DNA from: Seminavis robusta
Taxonomy: Eukaryota; Bacillariophyta; Bacillariophyceae; Naviculales; Naviculaceae
Direction of reading: 5' to 3'
DNA: 64,000 nucleotides
NCBI GenBank assembly: GCA_903772945.1
Contig: CAICTM010000001.1
Location: 124,001 to 188,000 of the forward strand
Below the pieces are notes generated by a model that was not told the DNA's origin, searched no databases, and was given only the letters and a program-made list of their open reading frames with translations. This document shows, piece by piece, positions 9,813-20,821 of the stretch. The position numbers and the translations under genes were made by a program. The first letter of the stretch is position 1; every line of letters starts with the position of its first letter.

Positions 9813-12666
9813 TCACAGGATGCCTTCATTTTCAAATGTGTCATGGGCGGAGGTTTTAACATCGACCGCTTCGTTGTTATGCTGCTCATCTGATGGATGC
9901 GCTGGGAAACCCAAGCCTTCATCTGCAAATGATTCGGCATCGGAGGATTCGACTTCAATCGGTTCCTTTTGGCGTTCCTCTTCACCTGGGGTACCCTCAA
10001 GTACGGGCGCCGCATTCTTTGCAGAGGTAGAATCCCTACCAGAGCGATGAAGCAAACTTCTCGTCGAAGATTTGGGTCTGAGCGCTTCGCCGTCGCGAGG
10101 ATGGCGACCTTGTATTATAGCATCTCTTCGTTTCGATGACTTTGCACTGGGCGTCGCCTTTGCCAAAATGATCCACGCGACCGGCGAGAACCGAAGGAAT
10201 GACTCGTTCCCCAAACAGTGTGTGCACTCCCCGCCGCCATCAAATCCACTCCGGATGAGGGTGAAAGGAAGACTGACCGAGCCTCCTCGAGATGCCATGT
10301 GCTTTAATTCCAAAGCGGCAAAAACATTGGACCCAGAATAGCAGCACAAATGCAAAAGGACAATATTGCCTCGACAACGAAGGCTCCAGTTGGGTCGTTT
10401 TGGACAACCAGCAAGATGGGCATCCCAAGCAGCACGGACTCAATAAGGAAGAACATGGACATGGCGATTCTCCCCGCTTCATTGAATTGGCTTGGCAAGT
10501 TTCGACCCTGGTACCCTTCCCAATTAGCACTCAGAAGAGCAACGAAGTTGATTGCAAAGAGCAGGCATCCAAAGATGACCTCTGAATGTCTGTTGATGCT
10601 CGAGCACTGGGCGTACGTCGATGTATCACGACCAAAGCCATCTTGGGATTCCTTTGTAGGCAAGCGTCTCCATGTCAGCGGATCCAGAACCTGCCAGCAA
10701 ATGAGGACCACAAGATTCAATGTCACCATAATCACCAAGGGGTACAAGACGTCTTTGACATCCACCTTAACCCTGCGAAAGTTCTTGGCGCCCTTGAGCA
10801 GTTTGTTGATGCGGTAGAGTTTGCAGTAGAGGGCAGAAAAGGAGACGCAGAATCCAAGGCATACTAGATACAACTGGGACATGCAAGCCCTGTCCAAGAC
10901 TGATTGGCTAATTGGCTCTTGGAATGACATTGGGATTACGGCGCAAGCCAACAGCAAGCATCCAAACGAGATGATGAAAAGAAACTCTGGCTGGTGCGCT
11001 TTTACAGCCCGTTTGTCCCGATTCCAGTAGGTGAAAACCATGCACCGCAAGGAGAGCACAATGATAAAAGCAGCTAGTGACCAGCCAAAGGCCTGTACAC
11101 CCTTTGGAATCAGGTTCAAATTGACTTCTCTCGGCGGTAATGCTTCAGGAGGTGTTGCTGAGTTGTCCGAAAAGATGAACGGTCCCTCCCCTAGATCAAT
11201 CACATCTGATGGGAATTCCACCCCAATCCGTTTGGTTGCGTTGAAATGGATCCGTCCAGGTGTGAGTTGTTGGCTTTCCTCGGCAACGAGGACATTGGTA
11301 ATAGTGTAACGGAGTCCGAGTAGATCTCTTGTGCCAGTTATGTTGTTGAAGGTGACATAGCCAGTAGCTCCCTGAAAGGCCTGTTGCCGCATGGCATCAA
11401 GCAATTGTTCGGACGAGAAGTATCCGGTGTCTTGAATGTCGCAGGCCGCCAACATTGCCGTCATGGCAGCATCATAAACCATCCCGGCATAAAATGATGG
11501 TAGCATACTGTTGTTGGCAAAGTTGATGTCGTCAAAGTAATGATGTAGATTACTCTGGTGTGCTGCCACAAAGTCCCGTTGAAGCTGCTGATTGGTCTTG
11601 AATTGGTTTGTCATGACGTCGGCAATAACTGGATGTATTTCAATTCCCGGAAGCAGAACTCCCACCCCATGAATAGCCTTGGCGATATCGCTTTCCGTTT
11701 CATTGTCCAGCGTAAAATCATCCGTTGTCAGCTCCGCATTGTTGTCACCGAGGGTCCATACGTAGCCAGGGTGCCCCATAATACCCAAGTTGTATGCCTC
11801 TCGAAAGGCCGCCTTGTATGATTCGTAGTGTAAAACGGCAAAGAAGTATCTAACCTTCGTCGATGCCAAGAACTGGAGGCCCTCTTTGAGAGGCTGAAAC
11901 CCATCCTTGACAATCTCATAGGCGAAGAATTTGATTTCAATGTCGTGTCTTGCGGCCGCCTGGATCACAGCTTGTCCGAATCCTTGTCCATACAAATCTC
12001 GACCAAAGATCAAACCAAAGTGTGTCACGCCAATGGACTTGTAGTAGACCATGAGAGCTTCCGCATCCGCTTGATTGGTGGGATATGTACGAGAAAAGTA
12101 AGGAGCAGCTAGCTTGTCTTCGAGAGCCGTAGCAGACGACGTTCCTGAGATTTGAGGGATTTGATAGATCCCCGCCAAATTAGCCAAAGCTAAGGAAACG
12201 GAACTGGCCGCTCCTCCCACAATAGCGGTCGGTCTGGGTTTCCAGTCTGCTGCGGCAATGGAAGTACCCGTGGGCATATCTGGTCTTATTGCCACTTCTT
12301 GAAGCGTTCGGAGCGCAATCAGCCGATTGACTTGCGTATCGGACATCTCATAGCTAACCCGAATCCTTCGAGCCGTTCTGCTAGATCGGGAATAATGGAC
12401 GAATTCCGTTGGTTGAAATGAAGGGATGCAATATACCCCGCGGCCTCGTATGTCAATTGGAACATGCCAATGTAGCGCTCGGCTGCCTTCTCCGAGGCAC
12501 TCAGAAGCGCCTTGGTGATGGGTTGAAAGCTCACCAAGTGCATGTTACGGTATGTCTGGTTCGTCGCAACGTCGAGCACCTCCAAGACTTCCGAGGACGG
12601 TCCCTCCTCGCGACGCAGCACTTGGCGCAGTGGAGACGACGCTACCGGTCCTGCATCGACCGCCAT
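9813..12666 (-). pseudogene. Class-C (GABA-B/mGluR-like) seven-helix receptor with two frameshifts
   Basis: From the ATG at 12666 the protein has a periplasmic-binding-like ligand domain of the ANF-receptor type. It includes VGGAASSVSLALANLAGIY, PQISGTSS and YFSRTYPTN. A seven-helix 7tm_3-type domain follows (from about GVQAFGWSLAAFIIVL to AAILGPMFLP), then a Ser/Glu-rich cytoplasmic tail. The reading frame shifts twice. Near 12360-12366 (within GATTCGGG on the coding strand) one base appears missing between LAERLEG and RVSYEMSD. Near 10316 one base appears missing between GPMFLP and LELKHMASR. Bridging these gives about 950 residues. No signal peptide is visible at this start, so an upstream exon may be missing. 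It probably senses a small ligand at a membrane and couples to G proteins. The gene is either recently broken or affected by assembly errors. Confidence 0.85.
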
Positions 12667-13149
12667 GGTAACTTATGTTAATACGATCGAGGGGCGGTGG
12701 CAGAGGTACCGTACTCTGATGGGATTATGGTTGATGCTCAATTAGTGGTCGGTCAATTGGTCCTTGGACTTGAAACCTTTGAGGGTCGTCAATAATAATG
12801 TTCCTCCTTTTCAGCACAAAATGTTTTGCGGAAGAAGGGAAGCGATGGCAAGAAAAGGGTAACACTGGCTGGCTACTGAGTACGATTATGATAGTTGGTT
12901 GGGTTGTTGGGTTACGTTGTTACGTTGTTATTACCAAAACAGATCACTTTCGGCTCTTCTACCATGCCTTCCTTGCTTTGCGGCTTGTTTCTCAATCTGG
13001 AAGGCTCCTACCGGTACAGTACTGTCATAATAGCATAGACTGATGGATGATGCAAGAAGAATAGAAAAGAAGAACACGAACACAACTTTGAGTGGAACAA
13101 AGAGAAGAAGGGCTTAACTGCTCGCCTTGCTGGGACATAATGAGGCCTA
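12667..13149. other. Intergenic region between receptor and MITE
   Basis: No gene is seen. The first part should hold the promoter of the minus-strand receptor. The last two bases, TA (13148-13149), form the left flank of the MITE. Confidence 0.5.
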
Positions 13150-13516
13150 CTCCAGGAACGTTGTGGAAATATGCGAGTCCCGCTTAGAGCTCTCCTAAAT
13201 CCAACGGTCCTCTCTTAATTGAAAGCAGTACTCTCTTATAAATAGGAGCGGACCCAAGTACTCTACTATTCTCTGGTACTCTCTTAAGTACTCTCCAATT
13301 TCCAACGGATCGTCTCCTATAGGTACGTGTAAACTGTATGAGATACTCTCCTATTTTGAAACGTACTCTCTTAAATAGATTGTACTCTCATAATTACTCT
13401 CCTACTTCTGTAGGAGAGTAGATCGTACTCTCCATTTTCGAAACGGCCCTCTCTTAAATCTCGGCGTTTCTCTCCAATTAAACAAACCACGACTGTATTT
13501 CCACAACGTTCCAGAG
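13150..13516. mobile_element. MITE-like element, 367 bp, with TIRs and TA flanks
   Basis: The left end CTCCAGGAACGTTGTGGAAA and the right end (reverse complement CTCTGGAACGTTGTGGAAAT) form terminal inverted repeats with one one-base gap. The shared core GGAACGTTGTGGAAATA is perfect over 17 bp. Both ends are flanked by TA (13148-13149 and 13517-13518), as expected for a Tc1/mariner-type target. The interior is full of the motif TACTCTC(T/C)TA and includes a perfect hairpin (about 13393-13423, TACTCTCCTAC with GTAGGAGAGTA). There is no coding capacity. Confidence 0.8.
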
Positions 13517-13598
13517 TACCACTGAAGAACATCAATCTGACCTGGCCAAAGAACATATTTATTTTGGTGTTCATGCCCTCTTGTCTTAGCTAGTTTAA

Positions 13599-13614
13599 GG
13601 ATGTCCCACGGGGT
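13599..13614 (+). repeat. Left TIR of the Kolobok-like element
   Basis: Sequence GGATGTCCCACGGGGT, identical to the reverse complement of 18397-18412, next to TTAA at 13595-13598. Confidence 0.95.
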
Positions 13615-13933
13615 ATACAGTGAATTTTAGTTTTAAGAAATTATTAGCTCACTTTTTCAAGAGCTCTCGAAATAGATAAAGTGGTTGTTAGCTCTCAGAT
13701 CTATTCTCTGATTTCGTGGGAATCCGGCACCTCCGACCTCATCATTGAATCTCCAAAGCATGTCTCACATTCACTTCTGCTGAAATGTTGGCTTTTCGCC
13801 TCACATAGTTGGCAACTTGGTTGGATACCCATTGGCTTTTTGCCAACTATGAATGGAGGGACAGGTAATCTGCCTTGATGAATGAGTCGGGTCACCAATT
13901 TGTTGATTCTGCGCAGAACACCGCCACAACGCA

Positions 13934-15983
13934 ATGAATAGTAGCAAGAGGAGTAGTAACGCCGCTTTGAGGAAACTGGATCACCATGGCCGATTCGGTG
14001 GTCCTTCCTGGGATGCAAAACGTCTCAATCAAGGAACTTCCTCGAAAGTGGATGGAATAGAGGGTGTAGATCTCGTTGAAAGGGAATGTACTGGCACTGT
14101 AAAGTCTGGTAGAAGGAAGGTAGCAGTTGCAGTAGAAGAGACAGTAGAATCAGATGACGAAATGACAGAGAATGATGTTACCAAGCTTACAGAACCCCCA
14201 TTGCCAAACCGTGTCATTCTGGAAAGTGTTCCACTGTCACAGCTCATCGAGGCAAACTGCAACTGCTCTCGCTGTCACAGGAGTACGTTGAAGTTGAAGT
14301 TTGTGTCTGTTGGTGTGGCAACAACACCGGTACTGTCGTGTACCCACTGCGAGAAGGATTCCACAGTCAAACCAAAGACTGCACAACCCAAAAGAACAAC
14401 AATGAGAGTTCACATGCGCGTGGTGATGCCAATGTTGACTTTGAAGTCAATGTTAAATTTGTACTTGCCTTTGTGGGTAGTGGGGATGGTGGAACTGAGG
14501 CGGCAAGGTTCCTTGGCTTTTTATCATTGCCTGGAGCAAATTCCATGGAAAGGAGAACGTTCTCTCAGATAGAGCGGAGCATTTCTCCTTATGTCGAATA
14601 CATAGTGGATGGCTACCTGATGATATCTGATGAAGAGATAAGACTGACATATGCGGAGACAGAGGTGAATCTGGACAGTTGGCGGGAGAGCCTTGAGACT
14701 GGGGATGCACCGGTGGACGGAACCCACTTCCTACATAGGAACCTCACGGACATGGGATGGAACAAAAGGTCCAGCGGTAGGACATACGACTCTCATTCAG
14801 GCCATGCCTGTCTGGTGGAGAAAAGACAAGGAAGCCAGTAAGTCTTTCCACAAATGCACCTTCTGTCGTATTTGTACAGTGAAACGGGAACTTACGGAGG
14901 AAATACCAGAACACGAGTGTGTTATCAACCATGACGATGGTGCCGGTGCAATGGAAGCTGCGTCATTGTTGAAGATGACTCAAGACCTGTACTTTGACAA
15001 GGCGGTTTGTATATCAAATGTGTTGACAGATGATGACAGTAAGATGAGAGCAAGGTGCAAGTGGAACAATGATGACTGGCTAAAACACAACGGGCACGAA
15101 CCTGTGACAGAAGACAGTTGATCATCGGGACGCTGTTGCTCCTCCATCTCAACAGAAGACTCCAGGTCAAGTCAAGATGATACCTGTCTACGTAGCTCCG
15201 GTATGTTGAAGTATCCGTTCCACAACCTCGTTTCCTGGCTGATCCGGCCCATCGCAAGAAGACATTGAAGAATCGCTTGTACAAGTTGAAGGCACGTTCT
15301 GTCAAAACGGCCAATGACATGCAGGAGGGTGACATCCTACGAGTTTCGTTGTATTTCATCTTTTTCATCCGTGACATGGCAAGCATCCCAGAGAATGAGC
15401 GGGTTGTAAGAGCCCAGTGCAATGAATTGCTAAATCAACAGATCGCATGGTTGGCACCCAAGACCAAAACGTATTGTGGTAGCGTGTCATTGGTGATGCG
15501 GGTCCGCATTGCAATTGCAATCCATCTTGTGGGCAATCTTGTGTTGTGGCGTGACCTCTTTTTCAGCATTGGATTGGATGCCGACATGTTGACTGAGTAT
15601 CGACTGCTGATGCGCGACAAAATGAGGAACAGTAAGTTAGTCAACTCAAAAAAGACAGAGTATCGTGTCAAACGCAAAAAGACAATGCATGACAAGATAC
15701 AGGAATACATGAAACAACTGAAGATCGACAAGTCAACGGCATGGCTTACCAGTCCGGTTCGGCAATGGACGCAGACAACGGCACACCGTCATTGTCGGAG
15801 GTAATGTGTTCGAAGTGTCATCAACTTGGCCACAAGGATGCTCGGAGTGGAAATTGTCCAAATAATGCGAAGAATCGTCGTAAACGGAGTAAGGGCAATC
15901 CCAGAATGCTACCTCAGTGCGTGAAGAAGAGCATACCAATGTTCTTCCAAGGCATGAAGAAGATATTAGCGGGACGGCAATGA
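13934..15983 (+). pseudogene. Kolobok/Mutator-like transposase, frameshifted
   Basis: The N-terminal part has CxxC pairs (CNCSRCHR, CTHCEKD). Next come the blocks GDGGTEAARFLGFLSLPGA and MERRTFSQIERSISPYVEYI. A core with DMGWNKRSSGRTYDSHSGH and a CVINHDDGAGAMEAA segment follows. A later block FLADPAHRKKTLKNRLYKL and a C-terminal zinc knuckle (CSKCHQLGHKDARSGNC) complete the order known for these transposases. The frame changes near 14410, 14820, 15180-15250 and 15750, so the protein is about 650 residues only if several shifts are bridged. The start is the ATG at 13934. It would catalyse cut-and-paste transposition, but as written it is inactive. Confidence 0.85.
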
Positions 15984-16459
15984 GAATGATATTTCACTCA
16001 TAGATAACATACCCTCACGAGCGATCCACACGTCGCAAATTGTCGGAATCACTAGCAAAGACGGTTGAACATCGCCAACAACATGTAGTTACAGCATTCT
16101 CTAGTCACTCGGAATCGTGGGTTCGCATGACAGAATCGTTGAATACGAGTTGGCGAGATCGCGAACTATTTTACTTGTAAATCTACGTAGCTATTGGTAC
16201 GACGATGTACTAAAATAGTATAGAAAGTCTAGCGTTATCAATAGCTAACCTTCGTTGGTAGTGAAAACCAGTGTTCTTTGTTCGACAAATACACAATCAC
16301 AACGATTGAAGTTTCCTTTGCGGAACCCATCGTTCCGAGAAGTAGCTCCGAGGTTCCGAGTAGTCGCTGATTGGACCGTTGGCAGGTTGAGAGAGGAACA
16401 ACGGTGGCTTGGCAACTGTTGGAGTTAGGAGCGAGTGGTTGATCTAGGAGCAACAGCCA

Positions 16460-17749
16460 CTAATCTTCCCATAAATCCATCGTCTTTCTCTTGACACCTC
16501 CTTCCGTAGCCTTTGCACCGTAGCTCATGACACTTTTCTCCTCAACCACCTTCTTTGGATCAGCCGGCATGAAGGTACTGTAACGAACACCTCTTGGATT
16601 TGGATACAATGAGCGAACGGCCTTTACGAAACAGGTTGGCAACTGCTTGCGCCATTGATGAACTTGTACCCATTGACGGCGTAGTACCAGTAGAAGCACC
16701 ATCTCTTGTGGTTTGGAGCCAAGTCATCGAACGAGTCACCATCCAATTCTCCGTTCAGCCTGCTGGAAACAGAGAGATACAAGTCGTTCACGTCCACATC
16801 CTCAAGAGGCAAGGTAAGAAGAATGCACTGCATGAATCCATACTCCGAACAGCACTGGCAACTGTTGTGATGTCCCTCTTCTCCAATCGCGGGCTGTGTC
16901 ACAATGAAGTAACTTCCACGTTTGTTTTCCTCTTCATCATACAGATCGAACGTATCGAGGAGATTTTCCCGCATGTCGCATCCACGAGACTTCATCAAGT
17001 CAAAGTCCATTTGCTCCTTCCAATGCTGACGGCTGAGGTCATGCTGGATCCAATTTCCTGGAAGTAAGGCCCTTGTCAGGCGCCTTCATGAGACAGTGGA
17101 TCGACTCATATGCATCAATCGAAGTACTCTTCTCTTCAAGTGGAACCACTGCTCCCAACCTGGACACTGCCCGAATGGCCTTGGCGTCAATCATCTTCTC
17201 AACTACCGGTGCGGGTAGATATGCCCAGTGGCTGGAACAACGTCACGCATGACGATGGGAAGAAGATCAATTACCTTCTTGTTGGGTGGAAGCTTCCAGC
17301 GGAGGTCCTTGATGAGCATGTACAATCTTGTACGTGTAGTCTACGGTTGGATGTCTGCGTGATGATGCATAGTCATCCACCAAGACAGTCGATCCAACGT
17401 AGATGTTGTATGCAGCGAAATAGTGGGACAGGCCACTGTTAACCGTGGCCTTGAACATGGTACCACTTCCATCCATCAACACAAGATTGTAAGACAACAC
17501 AGTGCTGGACATGTCGTGTGTCTTGTACTCACGAGACACTTTCTTTGCCTCAACCACAGTAAAAGCAGGGGCAGATTCGGTCTCTTCGATGGCCGGTGAC
17601 TTCAACCCTTCTCCTTTCACCCAATACTTTGCGTCAGGCTTCACTGTCACTCCGTCGCGAAAGCCACCACCCATTGGCAGGACCTTGGGAAGAGCAACAA
17701 TACTCATCAAGCAAGCATCAAGTAGCAAAATCAAGGCAGCCTTCATCAT
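16460..17749 (-). pseudogene. Accessory gene of the Kolobok-like element, frameshifted
   Basis: The ATG at 17749 starts a hydrophobic N-terminus (around LILLLDACLMSIVAL). A plausible protein of roughly 430 residues then follows in changing frames. One block starts at VVEKMIDAKAIRAVSRLGAV (about 17160-17220). Another has acidic and CxxC-containing sequence with NHKRWCFYWYYAVNGYKF (about 16650-16710). The end contains LYPNPRGVRYSTFMPADPKK (about 16545-16600). Its placement inside the TIRs, convergent with the transposase, shows it belongs to the element. The aromatic KRW..YWYY and YPNP motifs look conserved. The function is unknown, possibly a DNA-binding or targeting helper. Confidence 0.6.
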
Positions 17750-18082
17750 AGTACTCAACTCTGATAGCGCGGTTCATGGTGAAAGGTTGTAAGTACACAA
17801 CGGCGAAATGGCGCAAAACAGTGTCACAATGAAGCTGATCTTTTCTGTTCTTTGCTTTTTCAGTTCAGCGTGATTCCTTATCGAGCGTGCACACTCCACG
17901 CTGATTTCGATATCTTCAATATCTTTCTTCCAATGCGAGATAACAGTTTCGGCCGCTCACTATTCCAACACGACAACAACTACTTGCTGCTACCGACATG
18001 GGTAACAGTATCGGCATGCCACTCTCCAATGACATGATAGCAAGTCACTATACATTGTTGAGTACGGGCAGCAGGTGCCGAA

Positions 18083-18220
18083 GAAAGAAACATAAAATAT
18101 TGGCTCACTATGGAGCAAAGTCAATGCCACAACAGCATATCCATTGGTTTCGGCAGTTTTTCATTGACCGACGGCAGTTACTGTTGGTGAACACACAACA
18201 ACACATTTTATGTTTCTTTC
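18083..18220. repeat. 16-bp perfect inverted repeat inside the transposon right arm
   Basis: GAAAGAAACATAAAAT (18083-18098) recurs as its reverse complement at 18205-18220 with 106 bp between. It lies about 190 bp inside the right TIR. It may be a subterminal transposase-binding structure or a small nested element. No target duplication is visible. Confidence 0.7.
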
Positions 18221-18396
18221 ACCTCACAGAGATAGAGCATTATCTACTCTATAAGATGGAATATAACAACATGGACATGCGATGTGCTTTTCGAGGAACG
18301 GCAATCGGTCTAAGCTAGCCTCACAATGGAGTTTTCTCACTTTTCTTGTCGTGATAATGCTAGTAAACGGTGCATGTTTCACACTTTTAAGAAAAC

Positions 18397-18412
18397 ACCC
18401 CGTGGGACATCC
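18397..18412 (-). repeat. Right TIR of the Kolobok-like element
   Basis: Sequence ACCCCGTGGGACATCC, the exact inverse of 13599-13614, followed by TTAA at 18413-18416. Confidence 0.95.
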
Positions 18413-18416
18413 TTAA

Positions 18417-19341
18417 TTAAAAGTAGTTTCTCTAGTTAGTTGGGATTTTCATTGCAATTTCCACCTTGAGTTGGTTGGTGGTTTTTGCAAAACTCCATCA
18501 GATCTTTGGTCTGATTTTGGTTTCAAGTTTAGATAACTTTGCCCGTATCTCAAGTTTGCTTGGACCCATGAATCAATATCCTTGCCTTGCTTCCTTAGCT
18601 TCCAAAACCGGTATGCACTAGCGGCTCGGCTCTTTGTCCAAACACGGTGTTTCAAAGCCTCGAGCAGCCCTGAGCAAAAAGGATAATGTAACGCAACAAA
18701 CTGAAACTAAGAAGATGATCTCTTGGCGTGGATTGTCCTTCGGTAGATTTGCTTGTGCAAGACTGTCTCGTCCACAAAGAAATACACAAGCAACCTTCAA
18801 ATTCCCATTGAACGCATGCTCGAGAACTGATTCACAATCAAAGGATACTTTGGCTTGCTTGCCCATAATCAGCATCAATAGCAACTACGGTATGTCAATG
18901 TTTCTGCGAAGTGCACAACCAGCAAGCATCCGCAAAATCATTTTATAGCGCTCCTTGTGTGACTATAGACTTCTTAGAAAGGTTCCCTGTAGGAATGACT
19001 TCTACATCTCCTGTCCACAATACCACTGGTAGCTGCTAGGAAACAAAACGTGCCTGGTAGCACATCAGACTTGCCCGTTGTACGCGACTTGCCCATTGTA
19101 CGAGTACGCGACTTGCCCTCTCGAGTCGAGACAGCATGTGCACAAGCGTCTCAACTCGTCATCCAGTCACAGATGGCTTGCCCGCGTGATTAAGATTTGA
19201 AATCCACAACGGTGACGTTCTTCCCTGTGCTTTAGCTCAGTTAGTTGTGTCATGACTGTAGGTCAACCCATCGAACTAGCCCACAAAGCCATAAAATCAA
19301 AAGAAACAAACAATATTACCAGAAGAAGATCAAAAGCAGAA
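18417..19341. other. Intergenic region, possible gene remnant on the minus strand
   Basis: Two minus-strand open frames, 18618-18884 and 18449-18655, overlap. One inserted base would join them, and the second ends in a basic, tryptophan-containing segment. No family is recognised, so this may be a remnant or chance. At about 19070-19120 the phrase CGACTTGCCC is repeated. The end is the promoter region of the next gene. Confidence 0.35.
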
Positions 19342-20409
19342 ATGAGCAGCAAGAAAATGATACCGCTCCTCTCCCTCTCGCTGCTCCTGGGCAGTGCCCT
19401 GGCGTTCCAGCAGCCCATGCGCCCACAGCACATCAACACTGGTACTACAAAAGTCCGGTCAAGCATCCCACAAACCTTGGATATCCCTTCCACCCCGCTT
19501 CACGAGGAGGTCATTGCGCCGTCTGTCTCTGAAATGGAACCTGTCACGCCAATCAAGAAGAAGCTCTCATTGAAGACATGGAAGCGACGTCTCAACACTA
19601 AAGAGGACCAGTTTTCTGTGCACAAGATCTCGAGTGCTGCGTTTGTCGTTTCCTCTACTGTCATCCTCGGTGGAATGTTGATGCCTACAGAACAAGGATT
19701 TTTTCAGGAAGTCCCATCTTGGCTTAGCCCATTCGATGCCATTTTCACGTTGTCCACAAGCGTTCAGGCTTTGGCTGCGATCCCCATGATTCTCAAGCAC
19801 CGCAAAGTAGATCCCAAAGTTGGTAAGACGCAAATAGAAATGGGATTGGCTTCTACGGTGCTTGTAGTTTTCTCGACCTGGGAGTCGCCTTTCTGTCCAT
19901 CACTTCTTGAAGACCACTGGAAGACTATCTTTAGCCTTCTCATTGTTTCTCTGATCGTGATGGATTTTAGCGCTGCTGTGACCGACTATGATGAAATTCA
20001 AGATCGCATGACCTATATTGGAGTGTCGAAACCTACCAACATAATTGAACAGGCCCTTCATCAACTTTGCTTTCGCGGCCAATTCATATTGGGTTGCGGG
20101 CTGAACGTGGTCTTCATTGTCAACTTTCTTAACCCAGCCTTGGATCGGGCAGACTGGCTTCACTTGATTGAGACTGGTTATGGTCTTCCCTTTTGCTCTG
20201 GAGCTGACATGCCATTGATTTACTTTTCAACCGTCTTGTCCAGCGTGGTAGTCTCTTATCAGAGCTTGTTGGCAACTTTGGCAAACAAAAAGTTGATCCC
20301 GGCGGACACTGCGACCAATGTGATGGTGCTGCAGGTGTCATCTTTTGCTGCAGGTGTCATCTTTGCTGCCCTATTTCAACTGCTGTTTGCCAGGTCTCGT
20401 TATGGATAG
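19342..20409 (+). CDS. Plastid-targeted multi-pass membrane protein, unknown function
   Basis: The ATG at 19342 begins MSSKKMIPLLSLSLLLGSALA, a signal peptide, followed by FQQP. That Ala/Phe junction is typical of diatom bipartite plastid targeting. Upstream in-frame codons would spoil this presequence, so this start is chosen. The 355-residue protein then has at least six hydrophobic segments, for example around AAFVVSSTVILGGML, FSLLIVSLIVMDFSAAV, ILGCGLNVVFIVNFL, VVVSYQSLLATLA and AAGVIFAALFQLLF. Single exon. I do not recognise the family. Location in a plastid membrane is inferred from the targeting signal. Confidence 0.85.
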   Translation: MSSKKMIPLLSLSLLLGSALAFQQPMRPQHINTGTTKVRSSIPQTLDIPSTPLHEEVIAPSVSEMEPVTPIKKKLSLKTWKRRLNTKEDQFSVHKISSAAFVVSSTVILGGMLMPTEQGFFQEVPSWLSPFDAIFTLSTSVQALAAIPMILKHRKVDPKVGKTQIEMGLASTVLVVFSTWESPFCPSLLEDHWKTIFSLLIVSLIVMDFSAAVTDYDEIQDRMTYIGVSKPTNIIEQALHQLCFRGQFILGCGLNVVFIVNFLNPALDRADWLHLIETGYGLPFCSGADMPLIYFSTVLSSVVVSYQSLLATLANKKLIPADTATNVMVLQVSSFAAGVIFAALFQLLFARSRYG

Positions 20410-20821
20410 ATATCGCGAATGCCCTTTGGGCTGTTGTTGTCGCAGTATACTGCTCTACCGGACACCAATGTAAAATAATCCATTGATTGCTCAGAAGACT
20501 CTCGTATTTGGAACCGGCATTGCAATATCTCGTACGGCACAGTTAGATACACCCTTTTTTGTTGGTCCGTGGCATTGTGGCTAGCGGTGCATGTACTCTA
20601 CCAGGGACTTACCGGTCGGCTGTCAAAGGCCCCAAAGGGAGAGAGGAGGGGCAAGCAATTTATGGCAGAAGGCGTCGTCGAAGGTCGCAGCTCGGCGGTG
20701 TTCCGATTTCTGCGTAGGAGCACCTGTGCGTCGTTTCTTAACCCCCGTGTTTCACTCCGAGAAGAAGAGCACCGTAAACCACCACTCTCACACTCATCAC
20801 AACAAAAGCAACAAAACCATC
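20410..20821. other. Intergenic region, promoter and 5' UTR of the coiled-coil gene
   Basis: No separate gene is seen. The frame of the next gene is open upstream of 20822, but the codons there do not look like a conserved N-terminus. Confidence 0.5.

Larger units (their letters stand above)
13599..18412. mobile_element. Kolobok/Mutator-like DNA transposon, 4.8 kb
   Basis: The ends are perfect 16-bp terminal inverted repeats, GGATGTCCCACGGGGT on the left and its reverse complement on the right. Each end is flanked by TTAA (13595-13598 and 18413-18416), the target duplication of Kolobok and piggyBac elements. Inside are a rightward transposase gene of the Mutator-like (PF20700-type) family and a leftward accessory gene, arranged convergently. 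Both are broken by frameshifts. The family name is inferred from the TTAA duplication together with the transposase motifs. No piggyBac features are seen. Confidence 0.88.
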
